Assembly (NCBI GenBank): GCA_015490555.1
Contig: WFXO01000016.1
Span: 1 to 39,346 of the forward strand
DNA: 39,346 nt
Source of the DNA: Caldifarciminota bacterium
GTDB taxonomy: Bacteria > Hydrothermota > Hydrothermia > WGAB01
Direction of reading: 5' to 3'
Every line of letters starts with the position of its first letter. The stretch's first letter is position 1. The position numbers were made by a program, and so were the translations under genes. Of this stretch, positions 26,486 to 33,633 are shown piece by piece. The notes under the pieces are model-generated. The model worked only from the letters and a program-made list of their open reading frames with translations, ran no database searches and was not told the origin of the DNA.

Positions 26486-27327
26486 AACTGGACCTTCCAG
26501 CGTCGGATGACCCATCGGGCCAACAAATTCAAGCCCAACACCATAGCAATCAACAGAACGGACGCGCCCCAGGCGATCCGATGCCAATCCGGATAAGGAC
26601 TCATGGCGTAGTTAAAAATCAGGAGGGGGAGGGCATCGACGGGTCTCAGGGGACTGAAATTCAGGAACGGGCTTCCGAATGCAGTGAACAGGAGCGGAGC
26701 TGTCTCTCCTGCAATACGGGCTACCCCCAACAAGATCCCGGTCATGATTCCGCTGAGACCTGCGGGAAGGACGACCTGGAGGATGGTGGTGTGGTAGGGG
26801 GCCCCCAGGGCCAACGCCGCCTCTTTTAGGGCACGGGGAATGCGCTTGAGCGTTTCTTCCGTGGCTTTGACGGTCATGGGTAACATCATGATGGCCAAGG
26901 CCACACCTCCCGAGAGCGCAGAGAAGTGGTGGAGTGGCATCACCACCCAGATGTACGCAATGATCCCGATCACGATGGAGGGGATGCCCTGTAAGATGTC
27001 GATGCACAAACTCATCCAGTAGGAAAGGCGCGTATGTTGATGTTCGGCAAGATAAATTCCCGCCAAGATACCAAGAGGGACGGAGAAGAGAAGGGCCAGG
27101 CTTACCAGCATGAGGGTGCCGACCAGAGCATGAAGGAGCCCGCCTCCGGTCTCCCCTACCGGCTTTGGGAGATGAGTCAGGAGTTCCCAATTCATGGCAC
27201 CGAGCCCGTTTTTGAGGACATAGCCGAGGATGAGGAAGAGGGGGAGGACCGTGAGAAGTGCCAGAAGAATGACCACGGCCTGGAACCCTCGGTCTAAAAA
27301 CTGGCGAATCCAGAGACGGTTTCTCAT
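26482..27327 (-). CDS. pstA: Phosphate ABC transporter permease PstA
   Basis: Multi-TM; GTLMLVSLALLFSVPLGILAGIYLAEH, DILQGIPSIVIGIIAYI, EAALALGAPYHTTILQVVLPAGLSGIMTGILLGVARIAGETAPLLFTAFG. Start MRNRLW at 27327 overlaps the pstC stop (ATGA). Confidence 0.92.
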   Translation of the reverse strand: MRNRLWIRQFLDRGFQAVVILLALLTVLPLFLILGYVLKNGLGAMNWELLTHLPKPVGETGGGLLHALVGTLMLVSLALLFSVPLGILAGIYLAEHQHTRLSYWMSLCIDILQGIPSIVIGIIAYIWVVMPLHHFSALSGGVALAIMMLPMTVKATEETLKRIPRALKEAALALGAPYHTTILQVVLPAGLSGIMTGILLGVARIAGETAPLLFTAFGSPFLNFSPLRPVDALPLLIFNYAMSPYPDWHRIAWGASVLLIAMVLGLNLLARWVIRRWKVQF

Positions 27328-28220
27328 GACTCTCCGGGGACTTGCATTCTTTGAATCACCCATTTCCCAAGGATGTGGAAGACGAGCGTGATGAGGAAGA
27401 GGAGGAGGCCGATCTCGATCAGGGCAGAGAGATAGAGTCGACCGGCGGCTTCTGTGAACTCATTGGCGATCACACTGGCCATTGTATTCCCGGGGTCAAA
27501 AAGGGTTTTAGGCAAAAGGTTTCGATTCCCGATCACCATGGTCACGGCCATGGTTTCGCCCAGGGCCCGGCCAAACGCGAGGAAAATTCCAGCTAAGATC
27601 CCAGACCGAGCGAAGGGGAGGATCACTTTTCGGATGACTTCAAAACGAGTGGCTCCCAGTGCATAGGCGCCCTCTTTGAGATGTTGGGGAACAAGGTCAA
27701 TGACGTCCCGAGCAATGGAGGCGGCATAGGGAATGATCATGACGGTCAGGATGAGGGAGGCCGTGAGGATGCCGACTCCATAGGGAGGAGCACCGATCCG
27801 GAGTTCCAGGGCTCGGATCCAGGGGACCAGAACAAAAAGCCCCCAGAAGCCGTAGATGACGGAAGGGATGCCGGCCAGGAGTTCGGTGAGGCTCTTGAAG
27901 AGGCCTGCGATGGGGCCGGTCCGGAAGTACTCACCCAGGAACAGTGCGATGGACAACGCGAAGGGGATTGCCAGGACCAGAGAGATCACGGAGGTCAAGA
28001 GCGTGCCGGCCACAAATGGTAACGCCCCAAACTGTCCGGATACCGGGTTCCAAGTCCGGCCGGTAAGGAAACGTGTCCCCAGACTCCGGATGGCCGGCCA
28101 CGATTGGTGAACCAGACTCACAAAGATGCCAATCGCCAGGAATATCATCGTGAGCCCGGCCCACCAAAGAAGACCTCGAAAGAGTCGGTCTTTCCACTGA
28201 TTCGAGCCCGATGCGGACAT
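27324..28220 (-). CDS. pstC: Phosphate ABC transporter permease PstC
   Basis: TLLTSVISLVLAIPFALSIALFLGEYFR, LLAGIPSVIYGFWGLFVLVPWI, EGAYALGATRFEVIRKVILPFARSGILAGIFLAFGRALGETMAVTMVIGN. Confidence 0.93.
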   Translation of the reverse strand: MSASGSNQWKDRLFRGLLWWAGLTMIFLAIGIFVSLVHQSWPAIRSLGTRFLTGRTWNPVSGQFGALPFVAGTLLTSVISLVLAIPFALSIALFLGEYFRTGPIAGLFKSLTELLAGIPSVIYGFWGLFVLVPWIRALELRIGAPPYGVGILTASLILTVMIIPYAASIARDVIDLVPQHLKEGAYALGATRFEVIRKVILPFARSGILAGIFLAFGRALGETMAVTMVIGNRNLLPKTLFDPGNTMASVIANEFTEAAGRLYLSALIEIGLLLFLITLVFHILGKWVIQRMQVPGES

Positions 28221-28232
28221 AGACCTCTTGCG

Positions 28233-29282
28233 TTATCCCGGTAACAGCGGTTGGCCCTGGTAAGTGAGGGAACGCAGGAGAGTTTCTGCAGCCTTGACCG
28301 CAGATTCAGGCAGCGGGGCGTAGTTCAGGGGTTGCGTATAGGATTGACCTTCGTGGATCATCCACCAGAGGAGTTGGGCCAGGGCTTCGGCCCGGGCCTT
28401 GGACCGACCCCCGTAACTCTGCTCCTGATAGACAATCACCCAGGTGAACCCACTGATCGGGTATCCGTCGGGGGCGTCCGTGTTGGTTAGAGAGACCCGC
28501 GTATCGGGTGGAATGGGAATCTCTGCGGCCTTGCTCACGGACTGAACACTTGGATGGATAAACTTTCCACTGGCATTCTGGACCGTAGCAAAGGGGATGC
28601 CCATCTGCAGAGCGTACGTGAGTTCGATGTAGCCAATGGCACCGGGGGTTTGCTGAATCAAGCCCGCAACGCCAGGATTCCCTTTGGCCCCTAATCCCAC
28701 CGGCCAATTCAAAGACTTCCCTCGCCCTACCCTTTTTGCCCATTCCGGGCTCACTTTGGAGAGGTAATCGCTGAAGATATACGTCGTCCCGCTTCCATCG
28801 GAACGGTGGATCACTGTGATTTCGAGATCCGGGAGAAAGATGCCGGGGTTCACTTCAGCAATGCGTGGGTCGCTCCAGTTCGTGATGTTCCCCAAGAAGA
28901 TGTCTGCAATGACCTCAGGGGTCAGGCGAAGAGGTGGGGCCTGAGGGAGGTTGTAACTGAGCACCACGGCCCCCAAACAAATGGGGATGTGCAGGATTGC
29001 CCCACCCGCTTGCTGGAGTTCCTCGTCCGACATGAAGGCATCCGTAGCGCCAAAGTCCACCGTATGATTGATCAATTGTCGAATACCACCTCCAGAGCCA
29101 ATGGCTTGATAGTTGACCTTGGTGCCGTGGGACGATTGGTATTCTGAAAACATCTTCGAAAACAGGGGATAGACAAAGGTAGAACCTGCCCCCAACAGGG
29201 TCGTCGTTTTCTGTGCCGAACTGCATGCTTGGACTACAAACATGGAGACCGTAAGGGCGAACCCGATCCATACCTTCTTCAT
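28233..29282 (-). CDS. pstS: Phosphate-binding lipoprotein PstS
   Basis: Lipobox VVQACSS, LLGAGSTFVYPLFSKMFSEY, QAIGSGGGIRQLINHTVDFGATDAFM, RSDGSGTTYIFSDYLSKV. SD AGGAGG before ATG 29282; the frame stays open to 29447. Confidence 0.92.
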   Translation of the reverse strand: MKKVWIGFALTVSMFVVQACSSAQKTTTLLGAGSTFVYPLFSKMFSEYQSSHGTKVNYQAIGSGGGIRQLINHTVDFGATDAFMSDEELQQAGGAILHIPICLGAVVLSYNLPQAPPLRLTPEVIADIFLGNITNWSDPRIAEVNPGIFLPDLEITVIHRSDGSGTTYIFSDYLSKVSPEWAKRVGRGKSLNWPVGLGAKGNPGVAGLIQQTPGAIGYIELTYALQMGIPFATVQNASGKFIHPSVQSVSKAAEIPIPPDTRVSLTNTDAPDGYPISGFTWVIVYQEQSYGGRSKARAEALAQLLWWMIHEGQSYTQPLNYAPLPESAVKAAETLLRSLTYQGQPLLPG

Positions 29283-29447
29283 GGCAAACCTCCTAATTTT
29301 TTTCTGTTCCACAGGGGGAGGGTTTGAACGCCCGCCCGTCTCTGAAAGCCACAGCGTTCCAGGGAATGAGGGCAAATGAATGGACCCCCAAACGAGTCGG
29401 TGGTCCTCCCGTTCCTTTCCTCTACCGGAATCGTTTTTCATGGCCAT

Positions 29448-29512
29448 AGGATACGAGATGGATGTTAATTTCGGATGAACGAAGCGTTAAGGTTTGGTTA
29501 AGGCACGATTAG
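29448..29512 (-). promoter_or_regulatory. Pho-box-like array plus -10 element upstream of pstS
   Basis: Minus-strand hexamers CTAATC, TTAACC, TTAACG, TTCATC, TTAACA, whose plus-strand starts are 29507, 29496, 29485, 29474, 29463 (exact 11-bp period), then 9 nt, then TATCCT (29453-29448). Confidence 0.6.
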
Positions 29513-30726
29513 GAGCGCCAGCGAATCCAGCGGAGGCCCGGGGGTAAGGGGATGCCGCCAAGGCGGAGGGTCTCTTTGGTTGCGGACCGAAGGAGTAAGA
29601 GAAGCACAAATCCCACCGACACGTAGGTTGCACCTCCCAGGAACACCCAGGTGAGTCCCAAGTGGTCGAAGAGGAGTCCCGAGAGGATCGGGCCCAGGAT
29701 CATCCCGATCCCGAAGGCAGATTGATTCACGCTCAGGACGGTTCCAGTGGAGTCGTTTCGGGCACCTTCAGACGCCGCCATCCCCAGCGCCGTGGGGGCA
29801 CTGAGAGCACTGGTTAACGCAAAAGCCACCCCGATGCCCAAATAGGCTTCAAATGAACGTAAGAAGGGGAGGATCAAGAGAGTGATTGCAGTGCCCACCA
29901 TGGTAGCATAGAGGATGAGAAACTTCCTCTCCACGCGATCTGCAAACCATCCTGCGGGAAACTGAAGGAAAGACATCAGGAGCATCTGAACGGAAATCAC
30001 AACCCCGACCTGAGTATTCGTAAGTCCCTGTGTTTTCCCCAAGATGGGGAAAAAGGAAAAGACCGTACTGCGTGCCATGGCAAAAACAACACGGTAAAGA
30101 ATCAGAGCCAGGACCACGGGATTTCTGAAAACTTCAGAGATGGGTATCGGTTTGGGACGTTCCTCTACGAGCTGACGCTTCGGGTGATCTAAACAGGCGG
30201 TAATGACCAGGAAGGCCACCACGGCGGTTGCTGCGAGGCTGAGGAAGGTATACCGAGCACCCCATGTATCCGCCATCCATCCGCCGATGGACGGACCCAC
30301 ACCGAAAGCAAAGAAAAACGCCGTACTGTAAGCACCCAAAAAAGTGGAGACTTTTCCTGGAGGGGCGAGACGCGCGACGGCTGAGCCTGCAACCGGAAAG
30401 ATAAAAGACATGGCGACTCCTTGGATCATCCGGGCCACAAAGAGGTGGGGATACCAGCGTGCATAGAAGAATGCAAAGGCCGAAAGGAAACTGATGAAAC
30501 TTCCGATTTGAAGAAGGAATCGCCCTTTGAGGGTTCGATCATAGATGCGGCCGATGACGGGTCCAAGGAAGACCCGCACCAGGTTCATCCCCGAGAAGAT
30601 CAAACCAATCCAGAGCCCTGTGGCCCCCAGTTCTTTGGCATACGGAGGAAGAATCGGGGAAATGATGCCCAGGGCCAGAGATAGAAAAAAAGAGGCAGTG
30701 ATAATGCCCCAGAATTCGCGTGTCAT
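29509..30726 (-). CDS. Major facilitator superfamily transporter
   Basis: 12-TM pattern; GLIFSGMNLVRVFLGPVIGRIYDRTLKGRFLL MFS signature; FPAGWFADRVERKFLI. Confidence 0.88.
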   Translation of the reverse strand: MTREFWGIITASFFLSLALGIISPILPPYAKELGATGLWIGLIFSGMNLVRVFLGPVIGRIYDRTLKGRFLLQIGSFISFLSAFAFFYARWYPHLFVARMIQGVAMSFIFPVAGSAVARLAPPGKVSTFLGAYSTAFFFAFGVGPSIGGWMADTWGARYTFLSLAATAVVAFLVITACLDHPKRQLVEERPKPIPISEVFRNPVVLALILYRVVFAMARSTVFSFFPILGKTQGLTNTQVGVVISVQMLLMSFLQFPAGWFADRVERKFLILYATMVGTAITLLILPFLRSFEAYLGIGVAFALTSALSAPTALGMAASEGARNDSTGTVLSVNQSAFGIGMILGPILSGLLFDHLGLTWVFLGGATYVSVGFVLLLLLRSATKETLRLGGIPLPPGLRWIRWRS

Positions 30727-30741
30727 AAATCGATCCTCATT

Positions 30742-30770
30742 GCAGGCCCAAATTATTCAACAGGGCCTGC
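30742..30770. repeat. Inverted repeat GCAGGCCC-N13-GGGCCTGC between the DJ-1/PfpI gene and the MFS gene
   Basis: Perfect 8-bp arms around AT-rich aaattattcaaca. Confidence 0.65.
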
Positions 30771-30821
30771 TCACTGGCAAGCGTTGAGGAGGTTTATGGA
30801 TTCCCGAAAATTTTAGAAGCC

Positions 30822-31400
30822 TTAGGGCTCGATCTTCGTGCCCAAGACCTCCAGGAACTTTTTCAGCCATTCCGGATGGGCCGGCCAGGCAGGCGCCGTC
30901 ACCAGATTGCCATCAACGACCGCCTGATCCACACGAACCTCCACATATTCGCCCCCTGCGGCCTTGACCTCCGGTCCCACCGCAGGATAAGCGGTGAGTT
31001 TCTTCCCCTTGACAACATCTGCAGCGGTTAAGACCTGGATGCCGTGGCAAATGGCTGCAATCGGCTTGTTGGCTTCCGCGAAATGCCGGACGATTTCAAG
31101 GACCCGGGGGTTCAAACGGATGTACTCCGGTGCCCGACCCCCGGAGATGACCAACGCATCGTATTCTTCCGGCTTGACGTTGTCGAAAGTGTAATTCAGG
31201 GTGAAGTTGTGCCCCCGTTTTTCACTGTAAGTCTGGTCTCCCTCAAAGTCATGGACTGCGGTACGGATGACCTCACCCGCCTTTTTGTCGGGGCACACCG
31301 CATGGACCGTATGGCTCACCATCTGAAGAGCCTGGAACGGCACCATGACCTCATAGTCCTCGGCATAATCGCCGACCAGCATCAGGATCTTTTTAGCCAT
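30822..31400 (-). CDS. DJ-1/PfpI family protein
   Basis: [69 protein letters not shown] (nucleophile Cys AICHG). Confidence 0.92.
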   Translation of the reverse strand: MAKKILMLVGDYAEDYEVMVPFQALQMVSHTVHAVCPDKKAGEVIRTAVHDFEGDQTYSEKRGHNFTLNYTFDNVKPEEYDALVISGGRAPEYIRLNPRVLEIVRHFAEANKPIAAICHGIQVLTAADVVKGKKLTAYPAVGPEVKAAGGEYVEVRVDQAVVDGNLVTAPAWPAHPEWLKKFLEVLGTKIEP

Positions 31401-31435
31401 GGAACACCTCCTTGCTTTGTCCCGTTACCTTCCAT

Positions 31436-31464
31436 TCTATACGCCTGAGGAATCAGCAAGTCAA
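31436..31464 (-). promoter_or_regulatory. Sigma70-type promoter of the DJ-1/PfpI gene
   Basis: Minus strand TTGACT (31464-31459) - 17 bp - TATAGA (31441-31436); AAGGAGG SD before ATG. Confidence 0.7.
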
Positions 31465-31499
31465 CCTTCTCTACGAACATTGTCGATCACCTGCGTAGG

Positions 31500-31522
31500 G
31501 ATTCGACGAAATTCGTCGAATC
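31500..31522. promoter_or_regulatory. 23-bp perfect palindrome, candidate operator/enhancer
   Basis: GATTCGACGAA-A-TTCGTCGAATC, perfect 11-bp arms, in a divergent intergenic region. Confidence 0.7.
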
Positions 31523-31585
31523 GGTTGCGACAAGAACGTGCGGATCTTGTTGATTCCCAAAGACTTGAATGGTTTACGGTGCGTT

Positions 31586-31601
31586 TGGAAATGGGGTTGC
31601 A
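31586..31601 (+). promoter_or_regulatory. Candidate sigma-54 (-24/-12) promoter
   Basis: TGGAAATGGGGTTGCA: GG and GC dinucleotides 12 bp apart as in TGGCACG-N4-TTGCW; SD AAAGGAGG and ATG at 31649 downstream. Confidence 0.5.
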
Positions 31602-31648
31602 TTCTGATCCTGTAGCACATGAAACCCAGAAGAAAGGAGGTTTAAATC

Positions 31649-32494
31649 ATGAGCAGCATTACCAAAAGAAGCGCTGGAACCCTGACCGGACTCCTGGTGG
31701 TCTTCGGCTTACTCACGGCCCAAATGGGGCCGTACTACGACCCCAACACGGAAGTCCAAGTGAAGGGCAAAGTCGTTGAGGTGCGGGAGGTCCCCAGTCA
31801 TCATGGCATGGGGGCCATGGTCGAAGCAGAGATCCAGGCTGAAGATGGGACGACCTACACGGTCATCCTCGGCCCACGCTGGTATCTCAGTAACAAACTC
31901 AGTCTGAAACCCGGCGAGGAGATTGAAGTGGTCGGTTCCCGTCAGATGATGGGGATGCAGAATGTTCTGATGGCGAGGGAGATTGTAGACCTTCAGAACC
32001 AGGAGCGGCTCCGTCTTCGGGAAGCAAACGGGTTCCCCTGCTGGGTCGAGCCAGGCCCCTATCGATGGCGGATGACTTCGAAATATCAGAAGACGCTCGA
32101 AGGGAAGGTTATAGACCTAACAGTCACCGCGCCGCCTCGCGGTTTCTACCCGATGGTCACGGCGACCGTTGAGACCCCAGAGAAAGAAAAGGTCAAAGTC
32201 ATGCTGGGTCCATCGTGGTTCATTGGGGACCGCGTTCAGGTCGGCGATCCACTGGTCGTGACAGGCTTTGAAGCCACCTGGGATCACGAGAAGGTATTGA
32301 TGGCGAGCGAGGTTGAAAACCAGCGTCTCCAGGTTCGTCTCCAATTGAGGGATGCAGCCGGGATGCCGATGTGGTCGCATATGGGCATGATGCACGGGCG
32401 TGGCATGATGCCTCATATGGGTGGTGGGTACGGCCCACAAGGCCGCGGCGGGATGCACGGCTGGGGTGGTATGATGGGGAATCCAGGCCGCTAA
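31649..32494 (+). CDS. Secreted duplicated OB-fold-like domain protein with a Met/His/Gly-rich C-terminal tail
   Basis: Signal-like N-terminus; two homologous halves (VQVKGKVVEVREVPS..VEAEIQAEDGTTYTVILGPRWYLSNKLSLKPGEEIEVVGSRQMMGMQNVLMAREI...RLRLREANGFPCW and KTLEGKVIDLTVTAP..VTATVETPEKEKVKVMLGPSWFIGDRVQVGDPLVVTGFEATWDHEKVLMASEV...QLRDAAGMPMW); tail SHMGMMHGRGMMPHMGGGYGPQGRGGMHGWGGMMGNPGR. Confidence 0.75.
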   Translation: MSSITKRSAGTLTGLLVVFGLLTAQMGPYYDPNTEVQVKGKVVEVREVPSHHGMGAMVEAEIQAEDGTTYTVILGPRWYLSNKLSLKPGEEIEVVGSRQMMGMQNVLMAREIVDLQNQERLRLREANGFPCWVEPGPYRWRMTSKYQKTLEGKVIDLTVTAPPRGFYPMVTATVETPEKEKVKVMLGPSWFIGDRVQVGDPLVVTGFEATWDHEKVLMASEVENQRLQVRLQLRDAAGMPMWSHMGMMHGRGMMPHMGGGYGPQGRGGMHGWGGMMGNPGR

Positions 32495-32505
32495 TTCCAA
32501 TCGTT

Positions 32506-32539
32506 GGGGCCGGGAGCGATGAGGCTCCCGGCCCCTTTT
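32506..32539 (+). terminator. Strong hairpin with short T-run between the 31649 and 32560 genes
   Basis: GGGGCCGGGAGC-gatgag-GCTCCCGGCCCC-TTTT, perfect 12-bp stem. Confidence 0.85.
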
Positions 32540-32559
32540 CTATACAAGGAGAAACCCCC

Positions 32560-33615
32560 ATGAGCACATTGATTCTTGTTGCATCGCTATTCACCAGTCC
32601 TCACGGCTGGATCCGGGTCCAGGGGCTCCATACCACTAACCTTTGGGCAACCCCTGAGAACTCTCCCGCACTTGGTACCGCAGTAGAATGGAACGTCACC
32701 TGGGTCACACGATCGCGATGGTCTGCGTATCCCCAGGGGATCGGCTCGACCTATTTCCGCTCGGATACTACCCTATGGACGCTCCGTCCGGAAATCGGGC
32801 TTGAGTATCAAGACGAACAGTGGGGTGCAGGTGGACAAGTGATCCCCTCTTTTTACTCCGGGTCTTTCTCCCAGGCCCAGCACTGGGATCTGATCGGCTG
32901 GACAACTGGAAGATTCCCTTCCGTGGATGCGCATCTCCTCGTTCGTCACCGGCTCTATCCCAATCTCACGGGGATGGACTTCTGGGAAGCGGAATCCCGA
33001 CTCCAGCATCAACGCCTTCACCGGAACGTGATGCTCTTCTTTGCACCCCATGTGGGGATCCGGTGGTACCCGGGTACGACGGCGCCGCCTACGTTCCCAT
33101 CTCATGGACATCGTTTCATGCCATCCTTTGAGACAAGCCGGGATCGCCAAATTTTGAAGACAGGCCTCCAGGTCGGTCTTCAATGGACCCCGGACCCCTG
33201 GACGCAGGTCCTACTTCGACTTTCATTTTCTCGGGTTTTTGGGGATTCCCTCACCACTGGCTATCTGGCAGGCGCACTGGGCGATCTCGAACTCTTTGAC
33301 TCTCCTTACAGTCAGAATGTGTTGGGGCTCGATCTCTCCGGGACCTGGGAGTTACCTTGGCGGTCCCAACTCCGGATCCAGACCGGCCTTTTTCACAAAG
33401 AGTATCCCTGGACGCCGATCCTGGATGCCCCCGAAGTCCCGGCCTCGGATCACCGACGGGATCTCCAGTGGACCCTGGGTGTGACATGGGAACAGGGAGT
33501 GGTGGCATCGGGGACGTGGAGTGCGGACCTTCAGGTGATCCGGAACACATCCAATGATCCGCAGTGGACGTATACTTCGGTCCGATGGGGCTTGGGGATT
33601 CGTGGCTTCTTTTGA
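32560..33615 (+). CDS. Putative outer-membrane beta-barrel protein
   Basis: Alternating hydrophobic/aromatic strands throughout, C-terminal ...VRWGLGIRGFF ending in Phe. ATG 32560 has SD AAGGAG; the longer ORF from 32371 overlaps the previous gene. Confidence 0.6.
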   Translation: MSTLILVASLFTSPHGWIRVQGLHTTNLWATPENSPALGTAVEWNVTWVTRSRWSAYPQGIGSTYFRSDTTLWTLRPEIGLEYQDEQWGAGGQVIPSFYSGSFSQAQHWDLIGWTTGRFPSVDAHLLVRHRLYPNLTGMDFWEAESRLQHQRLHRNVMLFFAPHVGIRWYPGTTAPPTFPSHGHRFMPSFETSRDRQILKTGLQVGLQWTPDPWTQVLLRLSFSRVFGDSLTTGYLAGALGDLELFDSPYSQNVLGLDLSGTWELPWRSQLRIQTGLFHKEYPWTPILDAPEVPASDHRRDLQWTLGVTWEQGVVASGTWSADLQVIRNTSNDPQWTYTSVRWGLGIRGFF

Positions 33616-33621
33616 TCGGCG

Positions 33622-33627
33622 TATAAT
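33622..33627 (+). promoter_or_regulatory. -10 element (TATAAT) before the NtrB-type kinase gene, predicted leaderless
   Basis: TATAAT - 6 nt - GTG (33634) ATG (33637). Confidence 0.55.
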
Positions 33628-33633
33628 TCCAGA

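Noticed and set aside
32371-32559. N-terminal 63 codons of the long barrel ORF (32371 start)
   Set aside because: Overlaps the 3' end of the 31649 gene and runs through the hairpin; ATG 32560 has an SD and is the sensible start.
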